Notes: generated by a model not told the origin, from the letters alone. Positions 42,927 to 54,704 are shown, counted from the stretch's first letter. The stretch: DNA of 64,000 nucleotides from Nonomuraea cypriaca (GCF_015645445.1 NZ_JADOGI010000022.1:1-64000); one strand, 5' to 3'. A program made the numbers and translations.

Positions 42927-45900
42927 ACACGGCCATGGATGATGGGCGACACGAGTCACCCGGGGAGCAGACGTTGGGCTTCCCGTCGGTGACGGACGAA
43001 GACCTGACCGAGGTCCGGGCCGACGACGGCCCCGACAACGCCTTGGACGGCGCCTCCGACGGCGCCGAGGGCGTGCGGGGGAAGGGCGACTCAAGGGACG
43101 GACCGGGCCCCTCGGACCGTGCGGGTCCCTCACCCGGGGAGTCCGCAGGTTCGCCGCCTGCGGCCTCTTCGCGGGCTGGAGCGTCCGACGAGCCCCCCGA
43201 GCCCGAGAGGCCAAGCCTCTTCACAGCTCGCTCCCGCCCCGCGAAACCAGGCGCCACGCCCGATCGCGGCCCTGCCACCAGAAGGCCCGGCGACCCGGGC
43301 AGGTCCGGCCCCGACACCGCCAGGTCCGCCGCTGATACCGCCACTGACGCTGGCAGGCTCGGCGCTGATGTGGGCAGGTCGGCCGGAGACACTGGCAGGT
43401 CCACTGGTGGCACCGGCTCGTCCTTCGAGGATGCGGGCAGCCCTGGTGGTGATGCCGGCACGGGCGGCGTCGGCGCGGATTCGGGTGCGTCCGAGCGGCC
43501 GTCGCTCTTCGTGCGACCCGCCGCGCTCGGCGGCCCGGCCCCCCGCAAGGATCCCACCGGCGAGGAAGCGCCTGCCCCACGCGGTTTCTTCGAGCAGGAG
43601 CCCACCCCCACGACGGAACGCCGTGCGACTTCGGCGGAGGCGACGCGTCCCAAGGTTCGCCGGGACAAGTCGGCCTCCAAGATCTCCGGCGAGCAGCAGG
43701 AGCCCGAGGAGCGGACACCTGGCGAGGACCCGAGAGCCGAGCATCAGCCGGACGACACGCCATCGTCCGACATCCAGGTCGCAGGCACCCGGGCTCCCGC
43801 CGCCGAGGCTCCTGACACTGGGGCTTTCAACGCTGAGGCTCCTGGCATTGGGGCTTTCAACGCTGAGGCTCCTGGCATTGGGGCTTTCAACGCTGAGGCT
43901 CCTGGCATTGGGGCTTTCGACACAGAGGCTTCAGGCATTGGGGCTTTCGACGCGGAGGCTTCGGGCGCCAAGACCTTTGGCAGCGAGGCCGCCCACGGTC
44001 AGGTCGCCGCCACGGAGACCTCCGACGCCGAGGGTTCCGTCTTTCGGCCCTTCACCGCCCGGACCTCCAGGATCGTGCCATCCGGCAGCGAATCATCCGA
44101 CGGCGAAGCACTTGCCGGCCAGGGTCCCGGGCACCAGGCACCTGGCGATGAGGCGTTCAGCCTCACGAATTCCGGTGACGAGCCATCCGGCAGTGAGACG
44201 CCCGGTGACGAGCCGGTCCGGGGCGAGACGTCCCGTGGTGAGCCCGTCGGTGGTGAGCCGGTCGGCGGTGAGGCCCCCGGCAATGAGTCGGCCCGCAGCG
44301 AGACGTCCGATAGCGAGCCGCCCCGGGCCGAGACGCCCGGTAATGCCGAGTCGGTTTGGGGCGAGGCGTCCGGTGGTGAGCCGGTCGGCGGTGAGGCGCT
44401 CGACGATGAGTCGGCCCGGAGTGAGACGTCCAGTGATGAGCTGGCCCGGGGTGAGATGTCCGGGGATGAGTCGGTCGGCGGTGAGGCCGCCGGCGATGAG
44501 CCGGCCCGGAGTGAGACGTCCGGTAACGAGCTGGCCCGGGGCGAGGCGTCCGGCGATGAGTCGGCGCGGAGTGAGACATCGAGTGGCGAGTCGGCCCGGG
44601 GAGAGACGTCCGGCGATGAGCCGGCCGGGAGTGAGTCGACCGGAGACGAGTCGACCGGCGGTGAGAAGCCAGGTGACCTGGATGGTGAACGGGCGGACGG
44701 GCCGGGGTCCGGAAAGGGTCAGTCGCGTGGGGAGGAGTTGCCGGCGGCGACCGTCGAGGCGTTGACGACGGCACTCGACACCCTTCGGGAAAGCGTCGCG
44801 GACCTGCGTTTCGGGCTCGACCTGCCCGGTGTGGACGAGGCCAGGCAGGCCCAGGCCGAGCTGCTGGCCCAGCTCCAGGACTACGTGCTCCCCAGGGTCA
44901 GGACCAACACCGCCCCGGCCCTGATCGTGATCGCCGGCTCGACCGGCGCGGGCAAGTCCACCCTGGTCAACTCCCTGGCGGAGAAGAACGTCTCGCGCAC
45001 CGGCGTACGCCGCCCGACCACCGGCACCCCCGTGCTGGCCTGCCACCCCGACGACCGCAAGTGGTTCGCGGAGGGCGAGCTGCTCGGCGGACTGCAGCGG
45101 GTCGACAAGCCGTCGCCCGAGGCCGGGCTGCGCAGCATGGTCATCGTCGCGACCGAGAAGCTCCCGCAGGGCGTCGCGCTGCTCGACACCCCCGACATCG
45201 ACTCGGTCGTCGAGGAGCACCACGAGGTCGCCCACCGCATGCTCGACGCCGCCGACCTGTGGATCTTCGTGACCACCGCGGCCCGCTACGCCGACGCCCC
45301 CGCCTGGAGTCTGCTGCGCCTGGCCAAGGAACGCGGCGCCCGGCTGGCCATCGTGCTCTCGCGCGTACAACCCAAGTCCGCCGACGTGGTGCTGAAGCAC
45401 TTCGTCCGCATGCTCACCGAATACGGCCTCGGCGACATCGACAGGTTCGTCGTCCACGAGGCGAAGGTCGCCGACGGCAGGCTGCCCGACAGCGAGGTCA
45501 CCGAGCTGCGGCTCTGGCTGGCCGAGCTGTCGGTGGACGAGGAGCGCCGCGCCCAGGCCGTACGCGAGACGCTGGGCGGCGTGCTCGACAGCTTCCGCAC
45601 CCGCGTACCCGCGCTGGCCAGGCATCTGGAGGGGCAGGTCGCGTTCAGGGCGGAGCTGCGCAGCGACGTGGACGCGGCCTTCATGGGCGCGCTCACCGAG
45701 ATCGACAAGGCGTCGAAGAACGGCTCGCTGCTGCACGGTGAGGTGCTGGCCCGCTGGCAGGACTTCGCCGGCTCCGGCGACCTCATGCGTTCGCTGCAAC
45801 TACGCAAGCGCGGCCGGGCGGCCAGGCAGGCGCCAGAACGGGTGCTCGCGTTCAAGGCGGCGATCCGCACCGGCCTGGAGTCGGTCATCGTCGCCGCCGC

Positions 45901-46378
45901 CAACCGCGCCGCCGAGGACGTGGTCGCGCGCTGGCGGCACCGCTCGGAGCTGGGCGCCACGCTCGGCGAGGGCCTCGACAGACCCTCCGACGATCTCGTA
46001 CGCCATACCGGCCGCGCCATCGCCTCCTGGCAGGAGCACCTGAGTGAGCTCGTACGCACGGAAGGCGTGGCCAAGCGGTCGGTGTCGAAGCTGGTGTCGT
46101 TCGATCCCGACTCGCTGGCGTTGATCTTCATGGTCGCGATGTTCAGCGGCGGCAACGGTGAGGGGGTGCCGCACCGGCTGGTCAACGCCCTGCTCGGCGC
46201 GGAGTCGCTGCGCGGCATCGGCGCGAAGGCGCTCAGCGACCTGCGGGCGCGGATCGGCATGTTGTTCGACGAGGAAGCGATGCGTTACGTACAAGCGCTC
46301 GACTCCGCGGGCATTCCCGACGAGTCCGTCGCGACCCGGCTCTACCAGGCAACGTACAATCTCGAGGTCGCTCGATGA
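42923..46378 (+). CDS. Dynamin-like GTPase with very long repetitive N-terminal tail
   Basis: A 1151-residue protein starting at GTG 42923. Residues 1 to about 610 are low complexity, acidic and Ser/Gly/Thr-rich, with two repeat blocks (43801-43950 and 44190-44660). The GTPase domain follows: P-loop GSTGAGKST near residue 675, [17 protein letters not shown] for the DxxG site, then a helical C-terminal half. It is translationally coupled to a second GTPase of similar fold. Such pairs are common in actinomycetes, where their job is largely unknown; membrane remodelling or division are inferred roles. No confident membrane segment is seen. Confidence 0.85.
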   Translation: MNTAMDDGRHESPGEQTLGFPSVTDEDLTEVRADDGPDNALDGASDGAEGVRGKGDSRDGPGPSDRAGPSPGESAGSPPAASSRAGASDEPPEPERPSLFTARSRPAKPGATPDRGPATRRPGDPGRSGPDTARSAADTATDAGRLGADVGRSAGDTGRSTGGTGSSFEDAGSPGGDAGTGGVGADSGASERPSLFVRPAALGGPAPRKDPTGEEAPAPRGFFEQEPTPTTERRATSAEATRPKVRRDKSASKISGEQQEPEERTPGEDPRAEHQPDDTPSSDIQVAGTRAPAAEAPDTGAFNAEAPGIGAFNAEAPGIGAFNAEAPGIGAFDTEASGIGAFDAEASGAKTFGSEAAHGQVAATETSDAEGSVFRPFTARTSRIVPSGSESSDGEALAGQGPGHQAPGDEAFSLTNSGDEPSGSETPGDEPVRGETSRGEPVGGEPVGGEAPGNESARSETSDSEPPRAETPGNAESVWGEASGGEPVGGEALDDESARSETSSDELARGEMSGDESVGGEAAGDEPARSETSGNELARGEASGDESARSETSSGESARGETSGDEPAGSESTGDESTGGEKPGDLDGERADGPGSGKGQSRGEELPAATVEALTTALDTLRESVADLRFGLDLPGVDEARQAQAELLAQLQDYVLPRVRTNTAPALIVIAGSTGAGKSTLVNSLAEKNVSRTGVRRPTTGTPVLACHPDDRKWFAEGELLGGLQRVDKPSPEAGLRSMVIVATEKLPQGVALLDTPDIDSVVEEHHEVAHRMLDAADLWIFVTTAARYADAPAWSLLRLAKERGARLAIVLSRVQPKSADVVLKHFVRMLTEYGLGDIDRFVVHEAKVADGRLPDSEVTELRLWLAELSVDEERRAQAVRETLGGVLDSFRTRVPALARHLEGQVAFRAELRSDVDAAFMGALTEIDKASKNGSLLHGEVLARWQDFAGSGDLMRSLQLRKRGRAARQAPERVLAFKAAIRTGLESVIVAAANRAAEDVVARWRHRSELGATLGEGLDRPSDDLVRHTGRAIASWQEHLSELVRTEGVAKRSVSKLVSFDPDSLALIFMVAMFSGGNGEGVPHRLVNALLGAESLRGIGAKALSDLRARIGMLFDEEAMRYVQALDSAGIPDESVATRLYQATYNLEVAR
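43801..43950. repeat. In-frame 30-bp repeat, at least five units
   Basis: Units starting at 43801, 43831, 43861, 43891 and 43921 encode [10 protein letters not shown] or close variants. The third and fourth units are almost identical. It lies inside the disordered tail of the GTPase and is in frame, so length change would not disrupt the gene. Confidence 0.9.
44190..44665. repeat. In-frame degenerate repeat encoding SGDE-type units
   Basis: About 15 degenerate units of roughly 30 bp encode variants of [10 protein letters not shown] and [10 protein letters not shown]. They are more diverged than the 30-bp block upstream. The encoded segment is highly acidic and probably unstructured. Confidence 0.85.
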
Positions 46379-47997
46379 CCATCATGACCACCAGGCCAGG
46401 GCTCGCCCCGCGGTTGTCCGCGCTCTCCAAGGTGGTGGAGCTGGGCCCGGGGCGGCTGGACAAGAAACTGCTCAACGAGGCCAACGGGCTGCTGCTGCAG
46501 GCCGGTAACCGGCTCAAGCTGTCCTCCGAGCACACGGTCGTCGCCCTGGCGGGCGGCACCGGCAGCGGCAAGTCGTCGTTGTTCAACTCGCTCTCCGGCC
46601 TCGAACTGTCACCCACCGGCGTACGCCGGCCGACCACCGCCCGCACGCACGCCTGCGTGTGGGGGCTGGAGGGCTCCGCGCCGCTGCTCGACTGGCTGCA
46701 GATCCAGGAACGGCACCGTTTCTCGCGCGCCAGCGCGCTCGACAAGGGCGACAGCCAGCTCCACGGGCTGATCCTGCTCGACCTGCCCGACCACGACTCG
46801 ATCAGGGCACTCACCGACACCGAGGCCGACCGGCTCATCGGCCTGGCCGACCTGGTGGTGTGGGTGCTCGACCCGCAGAAGTACGCCGACGCCTCCACAC
46901 ACCGGCGCTACGTGACGGAGCTGGCGGGGCATGACGCGGTGACCGTGTTCGCGCTCAACCAGGCCGACCGGCTCACCGCGGAAGAGCTGGCCGAGCTGGT
47001 CATCGACCTCAACGACCTGCTGCGCCGCGAAGGCGTCGAGCACCCGAGTGTCGTACCCACCTCGGCGGTCACCGGGCGGGGCATCGAGAGCCTCAGGAGC
47101 GTCATCGCCACCGCGGTCACCCGGCGGCGCGCCGCCATCCAGAAGCTCGAAGCCGACCTCCACCGGCTCGAACAACGCCTGGCCGAGGCCATGCCGCTGG
47201 GTGAGGCCCTGACGGCGTCGTCCTCGGTCGACGAGGCCCGCCGGATGGGGCTGACCGACGCGCTCTGCGACGCGGTGGGCGTACCGGCCGTGGGAGAGGC
47301 CATGGAGAACGTCTACGCGGAGCGGTCGAGCCAGTGGGTCGGGTGGCCGTACCCGCGGTGGATCTCGAGGTTCCGCTCCGATCCGCTGAAGAGCCTGCAC
47401 CTGGAGGACGTGGGTGAGGAGATCCGCGGCATCACGACCGGTTCTGTGAGCGCGCAGTCGGCCGAGGTCGCGAACGCCGTACAGGCTCTCTCCGACGGGC
47501 TGTCCATGGGGATGAGCCCGGTATGGCGTACGGCTGTGCACCAGGCGGCCAGGTCCCGCTCCGGCCAGCTGCCGCAGGCGCTGACCGAGGACCTCACCGA
47601 GGTTGCGCCGCAGCTGGACCGGGTGCCCGGATGGTGGCGGGTCCTCAAGGTGTGGCAGTACCTCCTGGTGGCGGTGTTCGTCGCCGGGGTGGTCTGGCTG
47701 GCGGCCGGCCTCCTCATGCCCGGACAACTGCCCCCGGCACTGGAGCTCCTCGGCGACAGCGCGGCGCTGCCGTGGGTGGCGCTGATGATGGCCTCCGTAC
47801 TGGGATTGGGCGTGCTGTCCGGCATCGCGTCCCGCAACTTCGTCGAGCTGGGGGCTTCGCGGGAGCGGGAACGGCTCGAGCGCGAGATGCGCCGGAGGGT
47901 CGCCGCGGTCTCGGCGACCATGGTCGTCGAACCTGTCGAACGTGAGCTCGGTCGCCACCATGCCTTCTACACGGCCCTCCGAGATCTGTCCGTCTGA
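46375..47997 (+). CDS. YfjP-like dynamin-family GTPase with two membrane segments
   Basis: A 540-residue GTPase starting at ATG 46375 within the stop of the first GTPase gene. P-loop GGTGSGKSS (about 59-67), RRPTTARTHA, DLPDHDS for the DxxG site and NQADR for the base-specific motif. Residues 428-447 and 463-484 form two hydrophobic helices, so it is membrane bound. A C-terminal basic/acidic helix follows. The resemblance to the preceding domain suggests they act as a heteromer, as do dynamin-like pairs such as DynA/DynB. Exact function is unknown. Confidence 0.88.
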   Translation: MTIMTTRPGLAPRLSALSKVVELGPGRLDKKLLNEANGLLLQAGNRLKLSSEHTVVALAGGTGSGKSSLFNSLSGLELSPTGVRRPTTARTHACVWGLEGSAPLLDWLQIQERHRFSRASALDKGDSQLHGLILLDLPDHDSIRALTDTEADRLIGLADLVVWVLDPQKYADASTHRRYVTELAGHDAVTVFALNQADRLTAEELAELVIDLNDLLRREGVEHPSVVPTSAVTGRGIESLRSVIATAVTRRRAAIQKLEADLHRLEQRLAEAMPLGEALTASSSVDEARRMGLTDALCDAVGVPAVGEAMENVYAERSSQWVGWPYPRWISRFRSDPLKSLHLEDVGEEIRGITTGSVSAQSAEVANAVQALSDGLSMGMSPVWRTAVHQAARSRSGQLPQALTEDLTEVAPQLDRVPGWWRVLKVWQYLLVAVFVAGVVWLAAGLLMPGQLPPALELLGDSAALPWVALMMASVLGLGVLSGIASRNFVELGASRERERLEREMRRRVAAVSATMVVEPVERELGRHHAFYTALRDLSV

Positions 47998-48071
47998 CGC
48001 CGCCCTTCTCCGGCTCTCTGCGGCCTTCGCGGGTGCTTCGCGGTCCACAGCCGCCTGGACCCGCCTCCGGC

Positions 48072-48080
48072 TTATCCACA
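48072..48080 (+). promoter_or_regulatory. DnaA box in the ssb leader
   Basis: TTATCCACA is a perfect E. coli-type DnaA box in the 173 bp before the SSB gene, 91 bp from its start. A weaker GTCCACAG lies about 30 bp before. Chance occurrence cannot be excluded. Confidence 0.3.
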
Positions 48081-48170
48081 GAATGCCGTTCGGTCGCCCG
48101 CGGTCCCGCCCTCTCGCGGCACCGTGGTCCCAGGTCGCGGGCAGTCGGCCCGCCACATGGGAGGCACGGG

Positions 48171-49226
48171 ATGAACGACATCTACATCACGCTCACCGGC
48201 AACGTCGCAGCAGAGCCGAGGCAATACAGCTTCGACGACGGCACCAGGGTCACGTCTTTGAGGGTGTTCACCTCACACCGCTACTTCGACAAGAAAACGG
48301 GCCAGTGGACAGACGGGGACAGGGTCTGCTTCACGGTCCGTTGCTGGCGAGCCCTGGGCGAAAACGTCGCCACCTCCATGCGGGCGGGACAACCGGTCGT
48401 GGTGTCGGGCAAGCTCCGCATCCGCGAGTTCGGCCCGGAGGGTGATCGCCGCTTCGTGCCCGAGATAGAGGCCAGCGCCGTGGGCCACGACCTGCGCTGG
48501 GGCACCGGCACCTTCGCCAAGCCCGATCGGGGCAGCAGCGGGGTTGGCTCGATGAGCAGGGAGATGCGCGACCGCCTCGACGCCGAGACCCAGGACTGGG
48601 CGATGGGCTCACGCCCCCTCCGCGGCCTCCCCCGATCCGAGCGCACTCCCGAGGCCGACCTGGGCCGCGTGCTGGGGGCCGAGCGCGACACCGTACACAG
48701 CTTGCGAGCGCACGACGACACCGCCCGCACGTTGGGAATGCAGAGCGACCCCGTACGCACCGTGGGCCCAGACGCCGCCAACGGCCGGCCGTCGCCGTTG
48801 GCCGGCGAAACCCCCCAAGCCTTCGCGGCGAACCCCGACGACGCTCCCGCCTGGGCCCCACCCGCGCCGAGCAGCCTGACCTGGGACAGTCCCGCCGCAG
48901 GCGTGAACGGGCAGCCCGGACCTCCCTCGGGAATGCCCAGGCAGGCCGGACCTGAGTCGGGCGGGGAAGGCGGACCTGCTTCGGGAATGGACGCGGTGGG
49001 CGATCCGGCCTCGGAGGCCAAGCGCGACTCAGGCCAGGCCGTCAGGGGTAAGGCCGGCACCGGTCGCACTCAAAGGACGAAGGTGAGCACCAGTCGCCCG
49101 GTTGGGCCAGAGAGCGACACGGTGCGCGTCCTCGGCGCCAACGACCAGGCGACCTTCACCGTGGGTGCCGACGAAGACGACCGGGACACCGAGCAGCCGG
49201 CGGCGGGTCAGCGAGCAGCGGCGTAA
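48171..49226 (+). CDS. ssb: Single-stranded DNA-binding protein with long divergent tail
   Basis: A 351-residue protein. Residues 1-110 form the SSB OB fold: YITLTGNVAAEPRQYSFDDGTRVTSLRVFTSHRY, CFTVRCWRALGENVATSM, VSGKLRIREFG. The tail is some 240 residues, much longer than in ordinary SSB, and lacks the acidic DDDIPF-type tip that recruits partners. Instead it holds degenerate units of the kind ERDTVHSLRAHDDTARTLG and SDTVRVLGANDQATFTVGADED. It is an SsbB-like paralogue; the tail's function is unknown. ATG 48171 follows GGGAGGCACGGG. Confidence 0.9.
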   Translation: MNDIYITLTGNVAAEPRQYSFDDGTRVTSLRVFTSHRYFDKKTGQWTDGDRVCFTVRCWRALGENVATSMRAGQPVVVSGKLRIREFGPEGDRRFVPEIEASAVGHDLRWGTGTFAKPDRGSSGVGSMSREMRDRLDAETQDWAMGSRPLRGLPRSERTPEADLGRVLGAERDTVHSLRAHDDTARTLGMQSDPVRTVGPDAANGRPSPLAGETPQAFAANPDDAPAWAPPAPSSLTWDSPAAGVNGQPGPPSGMPRQAGPESGGEGGPASGMDAVGDPASEAKRDSGQAVRGKAGTGRTQRTKVSTSRPVGPESDTVRVLGANDQATFTVGADEDDRDTEQPAAGQRAAA

Positions 49227-49782
49227 CGCCCGGATCAACGAGGCCATCCATCGCATCGAGCAGGGGCATCGGGCGCCGGCCCCGATGCCCCTCCATGCAC
49301 CACGCCAAGCCCTCCAGACAGCCCGACCGACCACGGACGCCCGATACGAGCAGCAAGAACGTCCGAAGAAGCACCTACAGGGGCGTTGGACGTGCGAGAG
49401 ATGCCAGACCGGTCCAGGGAGAGATGCCAGACCGGTTCAGCAGGCCGGGACCGGCCGGCGATGAGGGCGCCGCCCGCGAGGGGTGGAAGGCACAGGGAGC
49501 GTTGGCGGAGGGAAGGTGCGCAGGGGAGTAGCCAGAGGGGAGGGGAGGGAACCGGCCGGATTTGGTTGACCCCCGAGGGCGGCCGATGGTGTGTTGCCGG
49601 CGGCAGATGGCAAGGGCATCTGTCAGGTCCAGGTCACGCCCCGCACCATGGTTGCTCCTTTCCAGCACGGCCCCGCTCGCGATTTGAGCAGGCGTAGTTA
49701 GTGCCAACGTATCGGATTCCCATCGCGCAACGCACACTCCGCAATTATTGTGTTACACATCGTTAGTCAGGGAGGAGACGAG
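49227..49782. other. Intergenic region with 23-bp direct repeat
   Basis: This 556-bp stretch has no convincing gene. A direct repeat GAGATGCCAGACCGGT occurs twice (49398-49413 and 49421-49436), 23 bp apart. The right end is AT-richer (49700-49770) and should contain the promoter of the diguanylate cyclase gene. No riboswitch fold was recognised with confidence. Confidence 0.4.
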
Positions 49783-51075
49783 ATGGCGGCGACCAGTCAC
49801 GCCTCGATCAAGTCTCGCGACGGTGTGTCAACGTTGGCCGGCCGCTGGCCGTTGCTCGGGCAACGCCGCCCGCTCGTGGCCTACTTCGCCGCGATAGTCG
49901 CTCTTGATCTCGCCGCGATCGTGCTGTTCGCGGCGTCCACTGATGTCCGGTGGTCGGACGTGCTCACGTTCGCCGCCCTCATGGCCTGCGGGGCGGTCTG
50001 CATCGAGGCGACCAGACGCCTGGGCATGCCCGCCGGGGTCGCGCGCGACCTGTTGTCGGCCTGGTGGCTGCCGGTGGCGCTGCTCCTGCCGCCGGTCTAT
50101 GCGCTGTTCGGGCCGATAGTCCTGCAGTTCCTGCTTCAGGTGCGGGTGCGGGCCACGGTGCTCTACCGCCGGGTGTTCAGCTCAGCCGCCATCGGCCTGG
50201 CCGGCTGTACGGCCTCCGTCGTGTTCCACCGGTTCGTCGACGACCCCTGGCCGCTGTCGCGGGGCAACGACCCGCTGATCCTCTACGCGGTGGCGGCCGC
50301 CGTGCTGTTCTCCCTGCTCAACATCGCGCTCATCGCCCTCGCCGCCCACATGGCCGACCCCGACATCCCCTGGCGCGAGGTCCTGTGGAACAGGGAGAGC
50401 GTGCTGCTGGACATCGTCGAGCTGTGCCTGGGTGTCACGGTCACGATCGGCTGCGGCCTCAACCTGATCCTGCTGATCCTCGCCCTGCCGCCGGTGGTGC
50501 TGCTGCAACGCAGCCTGCTCCATGCCCAGCTTCAGGCCGCCGCCCGTACGGACGCCAAAACCGGTCTGCTCAACGCCGCCGCCTGGCAGCGCGAGGCGGA
50601 CACCGAGATCGTCCGCGCCCGCCGCACCGGCGAGACCCTGGCCCTCCTGATCATCGACATCGACCACTTCAAACGCGTCAACGACGCCCACGGCCATCTG
50701 GTCGGCGACCAGGTGCTCGCCGGGGTGGCGGCTACGTTGCGCAGCCAGTTGCGCGACTACGACGTGGTGGGGCGGTTCGGAGGTGAGGAGTTCGTCGTTC
50801 TGCTGCCGGGCGCGGATGCCGAGGAGGCCAGCCGGGTCGCCGAGCGCCTTCGCGTTCGTATCGGCCGCACAGCCATTCCCGTCGACGACATCCTGGTCAA
50901 GATCACTATTTCGGCCGGGGTGGCTCTGATGAGCATCCACGGCGACGACCTGATCGACCTGCTGGCCGCCGCCGACCTGGCTCTTTACCGCGCCAAGGAG
51001 CTGGGCCGCGACCGCGTCTGCATCCCCGCCGTCCAACCATCCCCACCCCCTACCTCCGACGACACCACTCCATGA
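49783..51075 (+). CDS. Membrane diguanylate cyclase (GGDEF)
   Basis: A 430-residue protein: about six membrane helices in residues 25-245 (MASE-like input), then a GGDEF domain. The GGDEF motif reads FGGEEFVVLLPG, and the DIDHFKRVNDAHGHLVGDQVLAGVA region is complete, so it should make c-di-GMP. An inhibitory RxxD site before the motif reads RDYD, which may allow feedback control. No EAL domain is present. The start ATG 49783 follows GGGAGGAGACG at good distance. c-di-GMP controls development in actinomycetes. Confidence 0.92.
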   Translation: MAATSHASIKSRDGVSTLAGRWPLLGQRRPLVAYFAAIVALDLAAIVLFAASTDVRWSDVLTFAALMACGAVCIEATRRLGMPAGVARDLLSAWWLPVALLLPPVYALFGPIVLQFLLQVRVRATVLYRRVFSSAAIGLAGCTASVVFHRFVDDPWPLSRGNDPLILYAVAAAVLFSLLNIALIALAAHMADPDIPWREVLWNRESVLLDIVELCLGVTVTIGCGLNLILLILALPPVVLLQRSLLHAQLQAAARTDAKTGLLNAAAWQREADTEIVRARRTGETLALLIIDIDHFKRVNDAHGHLVGDQVLAGVAATLRSQLRDYDVVGRFGGEEFVVLLPGADAEEASRVAERLRVRIGRTAIPVDDILVKITISAGVALMSIHGDDLIDLLAAADLALYRAKELGRDRVCIPAVQPSPPPTSDDTTP

Positions 51076-51140
51076 CGACGCCGTTCCGTGGGGACGCCGT
51101 TCCCTGAGGGACCGCCGCTCGGGGAGGCTGCCGTTCCCGG
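51074..51140. repeat. Short degenerate repeat after the diguanylate cyclase gene
   Basis: About four units of 15-18 bp share GACGCCGTTCC or close variants, starting at the gene's stop codon. The remaining gap to ettA (51140-51349) shows nothing distinctive. Confidence 0.55.
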
Positions 51141-51349
51141 AGTCCTGGTCCATGTCGTGATTGATCGCCCTCGGGCCTTGATGGACGTGATGCCCTGCCG
51201 TCAGGCTTTCACGGTCTCTTCCCGGCTGGGGAAGTGGCGGTGAGCTTCTGGCCTCGCGTTCTTGGTTGCCGTCACTCCAGACAGCGTGTCTTGGCCCTAC
51301 CGGGGAGGAGCGGCGGAAGCCCGGGTCGGGAGCCCCTAAGCTAGAGGGC

Positions 51350-53003
<1,654 letters not shown>

Positions 53004-53014
<11 letters not shown>

Positions 53015-53065
53015 TCGGCCGCACATCCTCGCGGACCGCGACTGATCGGCCGCTCGTTCTCGCGG
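53004..53065. repeat. 31-bp duplication of the ettA 3' end
   Basis: Two copies (53004-53034 and 53035-53065) begin ACCGCGACTGATCGGCCGC. The first carries the true ettA end and TGA; the second is an exact start followed by four changes. Confidence 0.85.
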
Positions 53066-53209
53066 AGTCCCAGTCGGCACGAGGGAGTGAGGCCTGCCAG
53101 AGTCCGGCAGGCTTCGTCAGGTTCCCCGGAGATCTTCCGTGGCTCGGCGGCAGGCGGGGTGATGCCTGCCGTTGGGCGACGGGCCTTGTCAAGGTCCAGG
53201 GCAGTCTCG

Positions 53210-53358
53210 TGGTTGGACGTCGGGCGTTTTCGGGGTTCGAGGTCGTGGTCGGACGTCGGGTCTCGTCAGGGTTCGAGGTTGTCGTTCGACGTTGGGGCTG
53301 GTCAGGGTTCGGGGGAGGCCCGCCGTGGGGTGGTGGGCGCTGTCAGGGTTCGGTGGGG
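53210..53358. repeat. 36-bp degenerate repeat at the SCP2-like gene end
   Basis: Units at 53210, 53246 and 53282 plus a 41-bp unit (53318-53358) share GGACGTCGGG and TCAGGGTTCG. The TCA of the last unit is the stop codon of the leftward SCP2-like gene (53343-53345). Together with the ettA repeat they fill most of the 328-bp convergent gap. Confidence 0.7.
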
Positions 53359-53753
53359 ATGCTGACCAGCGCGGACAGGGACTCGACGAAGAAGTAGATC
53401 ACCCGGAAGAACGCCAGCACGTCTCCGCGTTCCAGCCGCAGTCCCCGGTACATAACGATCCGCCCGGGATCGGCCCCCTCGCGGAGCTGCTGCCAGGTGG
53501 CCTCCCCGGCGACCAGCACGTAGTCGGCGTCCCCCGGCCCGGCTTCGACGACCGCGTCGGCGCACTTGCCGTCCTTCCAGGTCAGCACGAGGTACGCGCC
53601 CGTCTCCCGCACCCCCAGCGCCCACGTGGCGGTGTATCCGGCGCGGGCGCGGTCGATCCAGTTCCAGTACGCCGGCAGCTTGCCCTCCTGGGGAGGCCCG
53701 GCGTCCACGGCGGCGCGGGCGGCCTCGGCCCACTCCGGGGTGAAGAAACGCAT
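53343..53753 (-). CDS. SCP2-like sterol-carrier domain protein
   Basis: A 136-residue protein that matches the SCP2 sterol-carrier fold: TPEWAEAARAAVDAGPP, YTATWALGVRETGAYLVLTWKDGKC, then DYVLVAGEATWQQLREG and LRLERGDVLAFFRVIYFFVESL. SCP2 domains bind sterols, acyl-CoAs or other hydrophobic ligands. It starts 3 bp after the R2lox stop on the same strand, so it is the third gene of an MFS-R2lox-SCP2 operon. It may hold the hydrophobic substrate for the oxidase, an inference from linkage. Confidence 0.75.
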   Translation of the reverse strand: MRFFTPEWAEAARAAVDAGPPQEGKLPAYWNWIDRARAGYTATWALGVRETGAYLVLTWKDGKCADAVVEAGPGDADYVLVAGEATWQQLREGADPGRIVMYRGLRLERGDVLAFFRVIYFFVESLSALVSIPTEP

Positions 53754-53756
53754 GCG

Positions 53757-54704
53757 TCAGCCTCCGGCGAGCTCGGGTTCGATGCGGGCGACCATGTCCT
53801 GGATGTCCGGCGCGAGCGCGATGCCGACGTCCACCAGCTTCATGTGGAGCTGGCGGATCATGAGCCGTCTGACCTCCTCCGGTGACCAGCCCAGCGACTC
53901 GAGCGCGAGCCTGCGGCTGGTGGCGCCGTTGATGGCCAGGATCGTTCTGAGTGTCTCGTGGATCTGCAGCAGCAGCCGCGGATCCTCGCGTACGGAGTCG
54001 CGCAGGAACCGCATCCCGAACTGGACATGCCTGGCCTCGTCGCGGCACGTGGCCGTGAACCCCGTGTAGTAGCCGGGCAGGAACCCCCGCTCCCGGCAGT
54101 AGGTCAGCGTGATCTTCATGACGGACAGCGCCAGCACGCCCTCGATCCACAGGAAGTACGTGGTGCCGTAGCGCACCCGCGCCGCCGGATCCTCGGGATC
54201 CTTGCGCAGTTCGTCGGCCTGGTACGCGAGCAGCCCGAACGGCCCCACGAACGTCTCGGAGACGTGCTCGAAGGACGCGTCCAGCACCTCCTGCACCGAA
54301 TCGCCCGGCATGCCGACCACCTCACGGTAGAAGCGGTCGAAGAACACGGTGTGCCGCGCCTCGTCCTCGATCTGGCTGGACATGTAGATCTTGGACTCCT
54401 CGGAGCCGCCCAGCATGAACACCGGCAGCTCCACCTCGACCTGGCGCTCCCCATGGTGGAACCCCGCCGAGATCCCCACGAAGGCGTCCCGCTCCTCCTG
54501 GGTCATCCGCTCCCGCCAGTCGGTGACGTCCTGGGTGAAGTCCAGTTCGTAGACGTCCCACCGCTGGCGCAGGTAGCGCTTGTACAGCTCGGTGTAGTCG
54601 GGGAGTCGCTTGAGGTCGTGGTGGACGTACGCCAGGACGTCGTCGATGTCGAGGTCGCGGATCCCGCGCAGGTCAGAACTGGCGACATCGGACAGTTCGG
54701 TCAT
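53757..54704 (-). CDS. R2-like ligand-binding oxidase (R2lox)
   Basis: A 315-residue ferritin-like di-metal protein of the R2 group. Metal ligands fit E86, E115, H118 (EDEARH), E188, E223 and H226 (RDEARH). At the R2lox crosslink positions (three after the first Glu, five before the fourth ligand) stand V89 and Y183, the Val-Tyr pair known in mycobacterial R2lox (Val71-Tyr162). Length matches that group (Rv0233 is 314 residues), unlike ordinary R2 of ribonucleotide reductase. R2lox has a Mn/Fe site, binds a fatty-acid-like ligand and is thought to oxidise an unknown substrate. Its ATG overlaps the MFS stop (ATGA). Confidence 0.8.
   Translation of the reverse strand: MTELSDVASSDLRGIRDLDIDDVLAYVHHDLKRLPDYTELYKRYLRQRWDVYELDFTQDVTDWRERMTQEERDAFVGISAGFHHGERQVEVELPVFMLGGSEESKIYMSSQIEDEARHTVFFDRFYREVVGMPGDSVQEVLDASFEHVSETFVGPFGLLAYQADELRKDPEDPAARVRYGTTYFLWIEGVLALSVMKITLTYCRERGFLPGYYTGFTATCRDEARHVQFGMRFLRDSVREDPRLLLQIHETLRTILAINGATSRRLALESLGWSPEEVRRLMIRQLHMKLVDVGIALAPDIQDMVARIEPELAGG

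Noticed and set aside
49375-49737. Leftward open frame of about 120 codons before the diguanylate cyclase
   Set aside because: No recognisable domain, ordinary shadow composition and no ribosome site; it covers a direct repeat and the likely promoter.
53757-54704. Ordinary ribonucleotide reductase R2 subunit
   Set aside because: Length of 315 residues, the Val/Tyr pair at crosslink positions and the operon context fit R2lox; no nrdA-like gene is near.
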